A program made the translations under genes and the position numbers. A DNA stretch of 64,000 bases from NCBI RefSeq assembly GCF_030816855.1, contig NZ_JAUSYK010000001.1, positions 2,480,001 through 2,544,000 on the forward strand, given 5' to 3'. Numbering within the stretch: the stretch's first letter is position 1; the number at the start of each line of letters is the position of its first letter. The stretch is from Arthrobacter sp. B3I4 (lineage in GTDB: Bacteria; Actinomycetota; Actinomycetes; Actinomycetales; Micrococcaceae). The notes beneath the pieces were generated by a model, which worked only from the letters and a program-made list of their open reading frames with translations, did not search any database and was not told the origin of the DNA. Positions 20,470 to 29,467 of this stretch are shown here, piece by piece.

Positions 20470-20670
20470 CCGGAAGGCGCCGGCGCGGGGGAGCCGGCAA
20501 CGGGAGCGCGGCGCCGCGTCGCGGGGAACATCCGGCGGATGCCGGCGGTTACCCAAGGAGTTAGAGCTACACGGCTGCTCGACGTAGCATGTAGCTATAG
20601 CCCGTACCGTATAAGTAGGGGCGGGTGCCGCGCAGGCGGTGCCGCCACCACCGTCGTAAGAAGGTAGGCC
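20470..20670. promoter_or_regulatory. Upstream region of the ErpA-type gene
   Basis: A -10-like TATAAG is at 20610-20615. Upstream an imperfect inverted repeat, AGCTAC (20565-20570) with GTAGCT (20591-20596), may be an operator. No clear -35 box is visible. Confidence 0.35.
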
Positions 20671-21060
20671 ATGAGCACTACAACCAACGAAAACAGCGCC
20701 GACACCACCGTCCAGACGGACCAGGAGCTGGCCAGCCACGAGGTTCAGCTGACCGATGTCGCCGCCGGCAAAGTCCGCAGCCTGCTGGAACAGGAAGGCC
20801 GCACGGACCTCCGCCTCCGCGTTGCGGTGCAGCCGGGCGGTTGCTCCGGTCTGATCTACCAGCTGTACTTCGACGAGCGGCTGCTCGAAGGCGACGCCGT
20901 CCGGGACTACGACGGTGTTGAGGTCGTCGTCGACAAGATGAGCGTGCCGTACCTCAGCGGAGCAAGCATCGACTTCGAAGACACGATCTCGAAGCAGGGT
21001 TTCACCATCGACAACCCCAACGCCGGCGGCTCCTGCGCTTGCGGAGACTCCTTCCACTAA
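20671..21060 (+). CDS. erpA: HesB/IscA-type iron-sulfur cluster insertion protein (ErpA-like)
   Basis: 129 residues. The A-type carrier cysteines are Cys58 (PGGCSGLIY) and the C-terminal pair Cys122 and Cys124 (GSCACGDSF). Such proteins pass [4Fe-4S]/[2Fe-2S] clusters to targets, and the gene lies just upstream of the cytochrome oxidase block and not far from the Rieske gene. The N-terminal 25 residues are a Thr/Asn-rich variable extension. AGAAGGTAGG is the ribosome-binding site. It ends 3 bp before a terminator, so it is monocistronic. Confidence 0.93.
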   Translation: MSTTTNENSADTTVQTDQELASHEVQLTDVAAGKVRSLLEQEGRTDLRLRVAVQPGGCSGLIYQLYFDERLLEGDAVRDYDGVEVVVDKMSVPYLSGASIDFEDTISKQGFTIDNPNAGGSCACGDSFH

Positions 21061-21063
21061 GGT

Positions 21064-21092
21064 CTAAGGCCGGGCATTTTGCCCGGCCTTAG
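21064..21092 (+). terminator. Terminator of the erpA gene
   Basis: Perfect stem CTAAGGCCGGGC / GCCCGGCCTTAG with loop ATTTT, 3 bp after the stop codon. Confidence 0.85.
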
Positions 21093-21265
21093 TGCCGTCC
21101 GGGGCAGGGCTGACCGGACCCGTTAAATTGGCCACGGGCCACGGCGCGGACATGTGGGCGAAAACTCCCGGGGAGCGGTAAGCTCTACACCGAGTAGTAA
21201 AACTTTTAGTGTGCCCGGACCGCCAGCGGCGGCCGGGTGGCAGCAACAAGTAGGAAGGCCCGTCT

Positions 21266-22138
21266 GTGAGTTCGCAGAACCAAACCGGCAGCCGACGCAA
21301 ACAGATCACTACGATCACCGGCTTGGCACTAGCCGGCGCGTTGGCTTTGACTGGATGTTCACCAGAGGTGCAGAAAGGGTGGATGCCGACGGAACGCGGC
21401 ACCACCAACCACACCGACCGCATCATGGACCTCTGGGTCAACTCATGGATTGCCGCGCTGGCTGTCGGCATCATTACCTGGGGTCTGATGATCTGGTGCA
21501 TCGTCGCCTACCGGCGTCGCAAGAACACCAAGGGGTTCCCGGCGCAGACCAGCTACAACCTGCCGCTTGAGGTCTTTTACCTCGCGATCCCGCTGTTCAT
21601 GGTCCTGGTGTTCTTCTACTTCACCGACAACGACCAGCAGGCGATCGACAACCGCAGCCAGCCGGCCGACGTCGTCGTTGACGTCCGCGGCAAGCAGTGG
21701 GCCTGGGACTTCAACTACAAGCAGGGTGACGTGATCAGCGCCGACGTCCACGAAGCCGGCGTGCAGGCGCACCTCACCGGCAACAGCGTGGACAAGGAAA
21801 AGCTGCCCACGCTCTACCTGCCGGTCAACAAGTCGGTTGACCTCGAGCTGAACGCCCGCGACGTCATCCACTCCTTCTGGGTTCCCGCCTTCCTGCAGAA
21901 GCGCGACATGATCCCGGGCAAGACCAACTACATCAGGTTCACCCCCACCAAAGAGGGCACCTACGACGGCAAGTGCGCCGAATTCTGCGGCGAGTACCAC
22001 TCCGAAATGCTGTTCCGCGTCAAGGTTGTCTCCGAGTCTGACTTCAAGGCTCACATGGACCAGCTGCGCCAGAGCGGCAACACCGGACTGCTCGGCGAAG
22101 AGTACGACCGCCTCCCGGCCAAGACCGAGAACAAGTAA
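21266..22138 (+). CDS. ctaC: Cytochrome c oxidase (aa3) subunit II, lipoprotein type
   Basis: 290 residues, GTG start with AGGAAGG upstream. A signal peptide with lipobox (ALTGCSPE) suggests a lipid-anchored N-terminus. Two membrane helices follow (about 50-75 and 90-115), then the extracellular CuA domain with the ligand cluster CAEFCGEYHSEM. The DVIHSFWVPAF segment gives the upstream CuA His. The subunit takes electrons from the cytochrome c domains of QcrC in the bcc:aa3 supercomplex. It is followed by ctaD after 12 bp. Confidence 0.95.
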   Translation: MSSQNQTGSRRKQITTITGLALAGALALTGCSPEVQKGWMPTERGTTNHTDRIMDLWVNSWIAALAVGIITWGLMIWCIVAYRRRKNTKGFPAQTSYNLPLEVFYLAIPLFMVLVFFYFTDNDQQAIDNRSQPADVVVDVRGKQWAWDFNYKQGDVISADVHEAGVQAHLTGNSVDKEKLPTLYLPVNKSVDLELNARDVIHSFWVPAFLQKRDMIPGKTNYIRFTPTKEGTYDGKCAEFCGEYHSEMLFRVKVVSESDFKAHMDQLRQSGNTGLLGEEYDRLPAKTENK

Positions 22139-22150
22139 GGGGAGCGCGAA

Positions 22151-23875
22151 GTGGCAACGACCTACTCTCAGCCCTCCGGGATCCTTGAGGCTCCCGTAGT
22201 ACCAAAATCCAAGGGACGCATCGTCGTCAACTGGATCACCTCCACCGACCACAAGACCATCGGGTACATGTACCTGATCGCGTCCTTCGTGTTCTTCTGC
22301 TTCGGCGGCGTCATGGCGCTGCTGATCCGCGCCGAGCTGTTCGAGCCCGGCATGCAGATCCTGCAGACCAAAGAGCAGTACAACCAGCTCTTCACCATGC
22401 ACGGCACCGTCATGCTGCTGATGTTCGCGACGCCGCTCTTCGCCGGCTTCGCCAACGTCATCATGCCGCTGCAGATCGGTGCCCCCGACGTCGCCTTCCC
22501 GCGGTTGAACGCGCTGGCCTTCTGGTTCTTCCTGTTCGGCTCCACGATCGCCGTCTCCGGCTTCATCACCCCGCAGGGCGCCGCCTCGTTCGGCTGGTTC
22601 GCTTACGCGCCGCTGTCCAACACGACCTTCACCCCCGGCGTCGGTGGTGACCTCTGGGTCTTCGGCCTGGCGCTTTCCGGCTTCGGCACCATCCTCGGCG
22701 CGGTCAACTTCATCACCACCGTTATCTGCATGCGCGCCCCGGGCATGACGATGTGGCGCATGCCGATCTTCACCTGGAACATCCTGGTCACCGCCATCCT
22801 GGTGCTCATGGCGTTCCCGCCGCTGGCTGCCGCCCTGTTCGCTCTCGGAGCGGACCGCAAGTTCGGCGCCCACATCTTCGACCCGGAAAACGGCGGAGCC
22901 GTCCTCTGGCAGCACCTGTTCTGGTTCTTCGGCCACCCCGAGGTGTACATCATCGCGCTGCCGTTCTTCGGCATCGTCTCCGAAATCTTCCCGGTCTTCA
23001 GCCGCAAGCCGATCTTCGGTTACAAGGGCCTGGTCTACGCAACGATCTCCATCGCCGCGTTGTCGGTGACTGTGTGGGCCCACCACATGTACGTCACCGG
23101 CTCGGTCCTGCTGCCGTTCTTCTCCTTCATGACGATGCTGATCGCCGTACCCACCGGCGTGAAGTTCTTCAACTGGATCGGCACCATGTGGCGGGGGTCG
23201 CTTACCTTTGAGACCCCCATGCTGTGGAGCATCGGCTTCCTGGCAACCTTCCTCTTCGGCGGCCTGACCGGCATCATTCTGGCCTCGCCCCCGCTGGACT
23301 TCCATGTTTCGGACACCTACTTCGTGGTGGCGCACTTCCACTACGTGGTGTTTGGCACCGTCGTGTTCGCCATGTTCGCGGGCTTCTACTTCTGGTGGCC
23401 GAAGTTCACCGGCAAGATGCTCAACGAACGCCTCGGCAAGATCCACTTCTGGATGCTCTTCCTGGGCTTCCACGGCACCTTCCTGATCCAGCACTGGCTC
23501 GGCGTCCTGGGTATGCCGCGCCGCTACGCGGACTACATGCCGGAGGACAACTTCACCTGGATGAACCAGTTCTCCACCTACGCGTCCTTCCTCCTGGGCG
23601 CTTCGCTGATCCCGTTCTTCTGGAACGTCTACATCACCTGGCGCAGCAACCAGAAGGTTCTGGTCGACGACCCGTGGGGCTTCGGCGCCTCGCTGGAATG
23701 GGCCACCTCGTGCCCGCCGCCGCGGCACAACTTCACGTCGCTGCCGCGGATCCGGTCCGAGCGTCCCGCCCTGGACCTGCACCACCCGGAGCTCTCCCAG
23801 CGTGAGACCATCGACTCCCCGGCGCCGGCAGCTGCGGCGCTTGGCAACGCCGACCAGAAGGACACCGCACAGTGA
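22151..23875 (+). CDS. ctaD: Cytochrome c oxidase (aa3) subunit I
   Basis: 574 residues with twelve predicted membrane helices. It has the low-spin haem ligand region [11 protein letters not shown], the CuB/Tyr signature [10 protein letters not shown] with VWAHHMY, and the haem ligands in [10 protein letters not shown]. It reduces oxygen to water at the haem a3/CuB site and pumps protons. GTG start with GGGGAGCG in front. The end overlaps ctaF by four bases (GTGA). Confidence 0.97.
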   Translation: MATTYSQPSGILEAPVVPKSKGRIVVNWITSTDHKTIGYMYLIASFVFFCFGGVMALLIRAELFEPGMQILQTKEQYNQLFTMHGTVMLLMFATPLFAGFANVIMPLQIGAPDVAFPRLNALAFWFFLFGSTIAVSGFITPQGAASFGWFAYAPLSNTTFTPGVGGDLWVFGLALSGFGTILGAVNFITTVICMRAPGMTMWRMPIFTWNILVTAILVLMAFPPLAAALFALGADRKFGAHIFDPENGGAVLWQHLFWFFGHPEVYIIALPFFGIVSEIFPVFSRKPIFGYKGLVYATISIAALSVTVWAHHMYVTGSVLLPFFSFMTMLIAVPTGVKFFNWIGTMWRGSLTFETPMLWSIGFLATFLFGGLTGIILASPPLDFHVSDTYFVVAHFHYVVFGTVVFAMFAGFYFWWPKFTGKMLNERLGKIHFWMLFLGFHGTFLIQHWLGVLGMPRRYADYMPEDNFTWMNQFSTYASFLLGASLIPFFWNVYITWRSNQKVLVDDPWGFGASLEWATSCPPPRHNFTSLPRIRSERPALDLHHPELSQRETIDSPAPAAAALGNADQKDTAQ

Positions 23876-24273
23876 AGATCGAATCACGCATTTTTGGACT
23901 CGGAGTATTCTTCTTCGTCCCCGTCTCCGTGATTTACGGGTTCCTCACCGGCTGGTCCGAGTGGGTCGGCATCCTCGGCGTTCTGCTGCTCGGGGGCCTG
24001 GCCGGCATGATCGGCGCGTACCTCGGGTTCACCGGCAAGCGTGTAGGTCTGCGCCCCGAGGACCGTACCGATGCTGAGATCCACGAAGGTGCCGGCGAGC
24101 AGGGCCACTTCAGCCCCTGGAGCTGGTGGCCGCTGGTTCTGGGCCTGGCCTGCGCCGGAGGCTTCCTCGGCCTCGCCGTGGGCTTCTGGATCACGTTCAT
24201 CGCCGGCGGCCTGGCCATCGTGGCGCTGATCGGCTGGGTTTACGAATACAGCCGCGGTGACCACGCGCACTAG
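23872..24273 (+). CDS. ctaF: Cytochrome c oxidase subunit IV (actinobacterial CtaF)
   Basis: 133 residues with four predicted membrane helices (about 5-25, 30-53, 80-103 and 105-128) joined by a short charged loop ([15 protein letters not shown]). This is the actinobacteria-specific accessory subunit IV of the aa3 oxidase. The GTG start overlaps the ctaD stop, so it is translationally coupled. It is the last gene of ctaCDF and is followed by a very strong terminator. Confidence 0.93.
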   Translation: MKIESRIFGLGVFFFVPVSVIYGFLTGWSEWVGILGVLLLGGLAGMIGAYLGFTGKRVGLRPEDRTDAEIHEGAGEQGHFSPWSWWPLVLGLACAGGFLGLAVGFWITFIAGGLAIVALIGWVYEYSRGDHAH

Positions 24274-24288
24274 CGCCGGTTCCTGACG

Positions 24289-24329
24289 ACGACGGCGGGC
24301 CCCACCGAAAAGGTGGGGCCCGCCGTCGT
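24289..24329. terminator. Terminator after ctaCDF, shared with HPr
   Basis: An 18-bp perfect stem (ACGACGGCGGGCCCCACC and complement) with loop GAAAA. It lies between the convergent ctaF and HPr genes. Confidence 0.92.
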
Positions 24330-24337
24330 TCTGCTGC

Positions 24338-24628
24338 TTAACTGCCCTGCGACTCCAGCAGGGCACAAAGCTCCCCGAGGGCCCGTTCCGCGTCCCCGGC
24401 GCTGGTGCCCGGCGGGAGCCGGTCTGTGCGGACCTCAAGCCGGACTTCGCAGCCGCAGCCGAAGTCCGCACTCATCACCTCAAGCAGCGACCGGGCGTCC
24501 ACAGCCGGTCCGCCGTCCTTGCTGATGGTGACCGGAAGACCGGTGTCCGTCACGGCGCGGACGAAGACCGCGGCCGGACGGGCGTGCAGTCCGATGGAGG
24601 CCTGGACGACGGCCGTTCGTGCTGGCAA
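24338..24628 (-). CDS. ptsH: HPr phosphocarrier protein of the PTS
   Basis: 96 residues. The active-site His15 is in SIGLHARPAA; DARSLLEVMSADFGCGCEV corresponds to the usual Ser46 regulatory region, with the first Ser conserved. HPr relays phosphate from enzyme I to sugar-specific EIIA proteins. The start is a TTG at 24628 with AGAGGAG upstream; the longer open frame extends into the divergent regulator and was rejected. It is divergent from a DasR-like repressor and shares its operator region, fitting N-acetylglucosamine/PTS control. Confidence 0.9.
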   Translation of the reverse strand: MPARTAVVQASIGLHARPAAVFVRAVTDTGLPVTISKDGGPAVDARSLLEVMSADFGCGCEVRLEVRTDRLPPGTSAGDAERALGELCALLESQGS

Positions 24629-24662
24629 AGGTGGCTCCTCTGGGTGGTGGCTGTTTCGTTTC

Positions 24663-24668
24663 AGCCTA
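24663..24668 (-). promoter_or_regulatory. Putative -10 box of the HPr gene
   Basis: TAGGCT on the minus strand lies 34 nt before the TTG start, upstream of its ribosome-binding site. The dre-like operator begins 30 bp further upstream. Confidence 0.4.
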
Positions 24669-24698
24669 GCCGGGGGAGCGGCCGCGATCGAAACCGTG

Positions 24699-24714
24699 GT
24701 TGGTCTAGACCTGT
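24699..24714. promoter_or_regulatory. dre-type operator for DasR
   Basis: The 10-bp perfect palindrome GGTCTAGACC (24702-24711) sits in a 16-bp context close to the published DasR consensus ACTGGTCTAGACCAGT (13 of 16 positions). It overlaps the expected -35 position of the GntR gene promoter (-10 TACGCT at 24728-24733) and lies upstream of HPr, so both divergent genes are likely targets. Confidence 0.8.
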
Positions 24715-24739
24715 CGGGAAGGTGACCTACGCTTAAGGC

Positions 24740-24775
24740 ATGCACGTTTCCAACAGGGGCCTTCGTGGGTTCTAA
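24740..24775 (+). CDS. Possible 11-codon upstream ORF overlapping the GntR start
   Basis: TACGCT (24728-24733), then 6 nt, then an ATG opening MHVSNRGLRGF and stop. The ORF runs across the GTG start (24765) of the regulator in another frame. If the transcript is leaderless, this ATG would be translated first. It could be chance. Confidence 0.3.
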   Translation: MHVSNRGLRGF

Positions 24776-25553
24776 CGCCGCGACGATGGCCGGCGAGATT
24801 GACCGGCACAGCGGGGTCCCCATCTACGTCCAGCTGCGGGAGATTCTCCGCGCCCACATCACCAGCTCCTGCCCGCCCGGTTCAGCGTTGCCGTCGGAGC
24901 GGGACCTCTCCGAGCGCTTTGGCCTGGCCCGGATGACGGTGCGCCAGGCCATCGACGCCTTGGTCGGCGAAGAGGTGATCGAACGGGTCGTTGGACTGGG
25001 CACCTTCGTCCGCAAACCGAAACTGGACCTGCAGGTCAAACTCACCTCCTACAGCGAGGAGATGCAGCGCCGTGGCATGGTCCCGGCGGCCAAGGTGCTC
25101 AGCTTCGAGCAAATCAACGCCAGCGCGTTCCTGGCCCGGGAGCTGCAGCTCGAGGAAGGCACGCCGCTGGTGCGGTTCCGGCGGCTCCTGCTCGCCGACA
25201 ACGAGCCCATGAGCGTTGACGAGAACTTCATTCCCGCGCACCGCGCCCCGGGACTGCTCGACGGGGAGCCTCCGACGTCGCTCTACAACGTCCTGAGCGA
25301 GCGGTACGGCCTCGTGATGGAGTGGGGCGAGGACATGATTGAGGCGACGGCTGCGTCACCGTCCACGGCCCGCCTGCTCAATGTTGAGGTGGGGTCCCCG
25401 CTGTTAAAGATCCAGCGGCATGCGTTTGTGGCCAGGGCGATGGTCGACTACTCGGTTTCCTACTACCGAGCCGACCGGTACAAGCTCTGGGTGCCCCTGC
25501 AGCGGCCCGGCGTCCGTCCCACCCGGAACTACGCCACTGGCTACCGCCCGTGA
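24765..25553 (+). CDS. dasR: GntR/HutC-family transcriptional regulator, DasR-like
   Basis: 262 residues. An N-terminal winged helix (about 15-80: GVPIYVQLREILRAHI, LPSERDLSERFGLARMTVRQAIDAL) and a C-terminal UTRA effector domain (about 95-245) define the HutC subfamily. DasR binds glucosamine-6-phosphate or N-acetylglucosamine-6-phosphate and represses GlcNAc and PTS genes. The symbol is inferred from the HPr neighbour and the perfect GGTCTAGACC palindrome upstream. The GTG at 24765 has AGGGG upstream; ATG 24786 is an alternative. Its place between ctaCDF and ctaE-qcrCAB is unusual to me. Confidence 0.8.
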   Translation: MGSNAATMAGEIDRHSGVPIYVQLREILRAHITSSCPPGSALPSERDLSERFGLARMTVRQAIDALVGEEVIERVVGLGTFVRKPKLDLQVKLTSYSEEMQRRGMVPAAKVLSFEQINASAFLARELQLEEGTPLVRFRRLLLADNEPMSVDENFIPAHRAPGLLDGEPPTSLYNVLSERYGLVMEWGEDMIEATAASPSTARLLNVEVGSPLLKIQRHAFVARAMVDYSVSYYRADRYKLWVPLQRPGVRPTRNYATGYRP

Positions 25554-25706
25554 CCGCCTGGGGCTGAGCCGCAGCCTGTCTAGGTGGCCGCCAGGCAAGC
25601 AGCAGTTCGGTCTAGGTAGTAGGTCGGGCTAGGCAGTAATCCCGGAAACGCTCCGGCGGGCCGCCGGGCGTGCTGCCGGGCGGGACCCCGCGTTTGGGGG
25701 AGAGTA

Positions 25707-25744
25707 CAGAAAAGGCCCGGTCCAAAGGGACCGGGCCTTTTCTG
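25707..25744. terminator. Bidirectional terminator between the GntR gene and qcrB
   Basis: A 17-bp stem CAGAAAAGGCCCGGTCC with complement and loop AAAG has T-runs on both outgoing strands. Confidence 0.9.
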
Positions 25745-25761
25745 CTCACTGGAGCCGGAGG

Positions 25762-27441
25762 CTAGTGGCTGAGCGTTTTCTGCCCTGCCGCTGCTTCAAC
25801 CGCCTCGTGCTCGCCGTGGTGGCTGTGGGCCGCCGCGAGCTCGGCCGGGGTCGCCGGGGCGACGCGGTCCTCGAAGAACCAGCGGGAAAGGCGCGCACGG
25901 CGCTTTTCCTTGCGGTCCACGACACCGCGGAGGTTCGGCTGTGCTGGCAGCGGCGTCGGGGATTCGAAGCCCACCAGCTTGTAACGCTTGTACTCGTCCA
26001 GCGGGGCGTGAACCTCGATGAACTCACCGTGCGGCAGGCGCACAATACGGCCGGTCTCGCGGCCGTGGAGGGCAATCTCGCGGTCCTTGCGCTGCAGGGC
26101 GAGTGCGACGCGCTTAGTGACGATGAACGCGATGACCGGGCCAATAAAGAACAGGGCCCGGAGCCAGTACGTGACGTCATTGAGGGACACGTGGAAGTGC
26201 GTGGCGATGAGGTCGGAACCTGCCGCCGCCCACATGACGCAGTACCAGACAAACCCTGCCATGCCGATCGCGGTGCGCGTCGGTGCGTTGCGGGGCCGGT
26301 CCAGGACGTGGTGCTCGCGGTCGTCCTTCGTGATCCAGCGTTCAATCCACGGGTAGGCGAACATCACGGTGAACAGGATGCCTGCGGGGACCAGGGCCGG
26401 CAGCAGCACGTTGAAGGTGAAGACATGTCCGAACCAGACCTGCTCCACGTGCCAGTTGCCCAGGGTGCCGGGCATCAGGCGCAGCGCGCCGTCGACAAAG
26501 CCGATGTACCAGTCAGGCTGGGTGCCGGCCGAGACGGGGGAGGGGTCGTACGGCCCGTAGTTCCAGATCGGGTTGATGGTGAAGAAACCGGCCATCAGCG
26601 CGATGACACCGAACACGATGAAGAAGAAGCCGCCGGCCTTAGCCGCGTAGACCGGGCCGAGCGGGTAGCCGACGACGTTGCCGTCATTGCGTCCCGGGCC
26701 GGGGTACTGGGTGTGCTTGTGCACGACCACCATGAACAGGTGGATGGCGATCATCAGCAGGATGAGCGCCGGAACCAGCAGGATGTGAAGCATGTACAGC
26801 CGGCCGATAATGGCGGTGCCGGGGAACTCCCCGCCGAACAGGAAGAACGAGATGTAGGTGCCGATCACCGGGATGGACTTGATCACGCCGTCGATAATGC
26901 GCAGGCCGTTGCCGGAGAGCAGGTCATCGGGGAGCGAGTAGCCGGTGAAGCCGGCGGCCATGGCCAGGATGAGCAGCACGCTGCCCACCACCCAGTTCAT
27001 TTCGCGTGGCTTGCGGAACGCGCCGGTGAAGAACACGCGGAGCATGTGCACGGCGATCGAGGCGACGAAGAGCAGCGCCGACCAGTGGTGCACCTGGCGC
27101 ATAAAGAGCCCGCCGCGGACGTCGAAGGAGATGTTCAGCGACGAGTTATACGCCACCGACATTTCGACGTTCTTGAGCGGCAGGTACGAACCCGCGTAGT
27201 GGGTTTCCGCCATGGACGGGTCGAAGAAGAACGTGAGGAAGGTGCCCGAGAGCAGCAGGATCACGAAGGAGTACAGCGCCACTTCACCGAACATGAAGGA
27301 CCAGTGGTCGGGGAAGACCTTCCGGCCGAATTCACGCAGGATCCCTGATCCGCCGACGCGCTGGTCAACGAAATCGGTAATGCGGCCGCCCTTGGTCTTG
27401 GCGACAAAGGTGGGGGTGTCAGCTGTTGATGTTGCGCTCAT
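25762..27441 (-). CDS. qcrB: Cytochrome bc1 complex cytochrome b subunit
   Basis: 559 residues from the ATG at 27441; the frame is open further but that part overlaps qcrA. N-terminal cytochrome b core with eight or more membrane helices: HHWSALLFVASIAVHMLRVFF and HILLVPALILLMIAIHLFMVVVHKH carry haem-b His ligands, and GPYDPSPVSAGTQPDWYIGFVDG is the Qo-site region (PDWY instead of PEWY, usual in actinobacteria). A long C-terminal hydrophilic extension is typical of QcrB of Actinobacteria. Its ATG lies 23 bp inside the 3' end of qcrA. It oxidises menaquinol in the bcc:aa3 supercomplex. Confidence 0.95.
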   Translation of the reverse strand: MSATSTADTPTFVAKTKGGRITDFVDQRVGGSGILREFGRKVFPDHWSFMFGEVALYSFVILLLSGTFLTFFFDPSMAETHYAGSYLPLKNVEMSVAYNSSLNISFDVRGGLFMRQVHHWSALLFVASIAVHMLRVFFTGAFRKPREMNWVVGSVLLILAMAAGFTGYSLPDDLLSGNGLRIIDGVIKSIPVIGTYISFFLFGGEFPGTAIIGRLYMLHILLVPALILLMIAIHLFMVVVHKHTQYPGPGRNDGNVVGYPLGPVYAAKAGGFFFIVFGVIALMAGFFTINPIWNYGPYDPSPVSAGTQPDWYIGFVDGALRLMPGTLGNWHVEQVWFGHVFTFNVLLPALVPAGILFTVMFAYPWIERWITKDDREHHVLDRPRNAPTRTAIGMAGFVWYCVMWAAAGSDLIATHFHVSLNDVTYWLRALFFIGPVIAFIVTKRVALALQRKDREIALHGRETGRIVRLPHGEFIEVHAPLDEYKRYKLVGFESPTPLPAQPNLRGVVDRKEKRRARLSRWFFEDRVAPATPAELAAAHSHHGEHEAVEAAAGQKTLSH

Positions 27442-28489
27442 GCTCAGCACGCTCCCAGTAGCTAGGTCCAACAGGTTCTTTGAAGTCGCTCGTGGCGTAG
27501 AGGTAACCCTCGTCGTCCACGGCGATGGGCAGCTGCGGGAGCGGCCGGCTGGCCGGGCCAAAGATAACCTTGCATTCCTGGGTCAGGTCGAAGGTTGACT
27601 GGTGGCACGGGCAGAGCAGGTGGTGGGTCTGCTGCTCGTACAGGGCAACAGGGCAACCAACGTGGGTGCAGATCTTGGAGTAGGCAACGATGCCGTTGTA
27701 GCTCCAGTCCTCACGGCCCGGGGAGGGCTTGAGGGATTCCGGGTTCAGGCGCATGAGCAGAACAACGGCCTTGGCCTTTTCGTTCAGCTTGCCTTCCTCC
27801 AGCTCGTTGAGGCCTTCCGGAATAACGTGGAAGGCCGACCCGGTGGTGACGTCCGAAGCCTTGATGGGGGTGCCATCAGGGTCACGGGTGAGGCGCTTGG
27901 TCTTGCCGTCGACCGGGGCCCACATCGTGTGTGCCAGCGCCTTGTCCGGGCGGGGTCCCAGGTCACCGAAAATGGCCAGGGCCGGGAGCGGCGCCAGAGC
28001 GACAGCGCCGAGCAGGCTGTTGCGGATCAGCGGGCGGCGCTTGATGCCGGTCTCCTCGACGATGTCGTCGACGATGCGGACAGCGGCCCGGCGGTCTTCC
28101 TCGGTGCGGATCGCGTGGCGTTCCTCCGACACTTCGTGGTCGGGCATAAGGGCCTTGGCCCAGTGCACGATGCCGGTACCGATGCCGAGCATGGCGAAGG
28201 CGGTGCCGATGCCGAGCAGCATGTTCTGCAGCCGGATCGTCGAGATCGCGGAGTCATGGCCAAGATCGATGGCGAAGTACGCCACCAGGAATATCAGGGT
28301 GCCAACGACAGAGACGCCGAACAGAAGGGCCACCTGCCGTTCCGCTCGCTTTGCGGCCCTCGGGTCCGTGTCGGCCAGGCGCAAACGATGCGGGGGAATT
28401 CCAGGATCCTGGAACTTCTCCACCTCATTCTGACCAGCCGTAGCTACGGTGCCCGAGTGGTTCGGACTGCCGTCACTATGGTTGCCCAT
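27419..28489 (-). CDS. qcrA: Rieske iron-sulfur subunit of the cytochrome bc1 complex
   Basis: 356 residues. Three predicted membrane helices (around 55-80, 90-115 and 165-190) in a long N-terminus, the actinobacterial form, are followed by the Rieske fold. The [2Fe-2S] ligands are in CTHVGCP and CPCHQS. The ATG at 28489 was preferred over one at 28501, because GGATGAGG lies at proper spacing only for the former. It is the middle gene of qcrCAB. Confidence 0.95.
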   Translation of the reverse strand: MGNHSDGSPNHSGTVATAGQNEVEKFQDPGIPPHRLRLADTDPRAAKRAERQVALLFGVSVVGTLIFLVAYFAIDLGHDSAISTIRLQNMLLGIGTAFAMLGIGTGIVHWAKALMPDHEVSEERHAIRTEEDRRAAVRIVDDIVEETGIKRRPLIRNSLLGAVALAPLPALAIFGDLGPRPDKALAHTMWAPVDGKTKRLTRDPDGTPIKASDVTTGSAFHVIPEGLNELEEGKLNEKAKAVVLLMRLNPESLKPSPGREDWSYNGIVAYSKICTHVGCPVALYEQQTHHLLCPCHQSTFDLTQECKVIFGPASRPLPQLPIAVDDEGYLYATSDFKEPVGPSYWERAEHERNINS

Positions 28490-28592
28490 AATTCGCCTCA
28501 TCCTTCTCTCGTCTCGACCTGTGTCGAGTTAGTTTTTCAATTCAAACTGCTGACGGATCAGCAGAAAATTCTTACAGGTGCCGCGGGGGCGC

Positions 28593-29381
28593 CTAGGACG
28601 TCCGCGAAGTCAGCCAGATGGTGAAGGCGATGATGACGCCCAGTCCAGCGATCCAGACAAACAGGCCTTCGGAAACCGGGCCGAGGGCACCGAGGTCGTT
28701 GCCGCCCGGGGAGCCGTTGCTTTCGATCGTCTTCAGGAAGGTGATGATGTCGCGCTTGCCCTCGGGGGAAACGTTGGCGTCGGAGAAGACCGGCATGTTC
28801 TGCGGACCGGTGACCATGGCTTCGTAGATGTGCTTGCCCGAAACGTCGGCGAGAGCCGGTGCGAACTTGCCCCGGGTCAGTGCGCCGCCGGCGGCAGCAG
28901 CGTTGTGGCACATGGCGCAGTTGGTGCGGAACAGCTCGCCGCCCTTTGCGGCGTCGCCCTTCTCGTCGAGCACACCTGCTTCGGGAATGGACGGGCCGGG
29001 GCCGAGCGAGGCAACGTATGCCGACAGCTGGTGGGTCTGCTCATCGTTGAACTGGACGGGCTTCTTGTATGCCTGCGGGCCGTTCGCCTGCATGGGCATG
29101 CGGCCGGTGCCAACCTGGAAGTCAACAGCGGCAGCGCCGACGCCCACGAGGGACGGTCCGGACGCCGATCCGCTGGCACCCATGCCGTGGCAGGTGGCGC
29201 AGTTGGCGGCGAACAACTTGCCGCCTTCTTCTGCGTCGCTTGCGCTGAAGCTCGTGGTGTCGGCCTTGGCCTGGTTGACGGTGGTGGCGACGGCGTACAG
29301 CCCACCAGTGATGAGGAGGCCCATCAGCAACAGTGCAACTGCTGCCAGTGGGTGACGTCGCTTCTGCGAGAGTGCCTTCAC
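28593..29381 (-). CDS. qcrC: Di-haem cytochrome c subunit of the bc1 complex
   Basis: 262 residues. A TM helix near the N-terminus (about 12-32) acts as signal anchor. Two cytochrome c domains have CATCHG and CAMCHN haem sites, and a C-terminal membrane helix (about 235-257: LFVWIAGLGVIIAFTIWL) anchors the protein. Two haem c groups joined directly to the oxidase mark the supercomplex that needs no soluble cytochrome c. GTG start with AAAGGAA upstream. It lies between ctaE and qcrA. Confidence 0.95.
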   Translation of the reverse strand: MKALSQKRRHPLAAVALLLMGLLITGGLYAVATTVNQAKADTTSFSASDAEEGGKLFAANCATCHGMGASGSASGPSLVGVGAAAVDFQVGTGRMPMQANGPQAYKKPVQFNDEQTHQLSAYVASLGPGPSIPEAGVLDEKGDAAKGGELFRTNCAMCHNAAAAGGALTRGKFAPALADVSGKHIYEAMVTGPQNMPVFSDANVSPEGKRDIITFLKTIESNGSPGGNDLGALGPVSEGLFVWIAGLGVIIAFTIWLTSRTS

Positions 29382-29467
29382 GTGGTGGTTCCTTTATTCG
29401 ATCCTGCGTTGGCTCGGAGAGCCGCTTCTTGGAATTCTATCCCTTGTAGAAACAGAGACAAGTGGGG

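Noticed and set aside
21093..21265. Search for a ctaC promoter (TAGTAAAACT region near 21196).
   Set aside because: No -35/-10 pair with good spacing was convincing, so no feature was entered.
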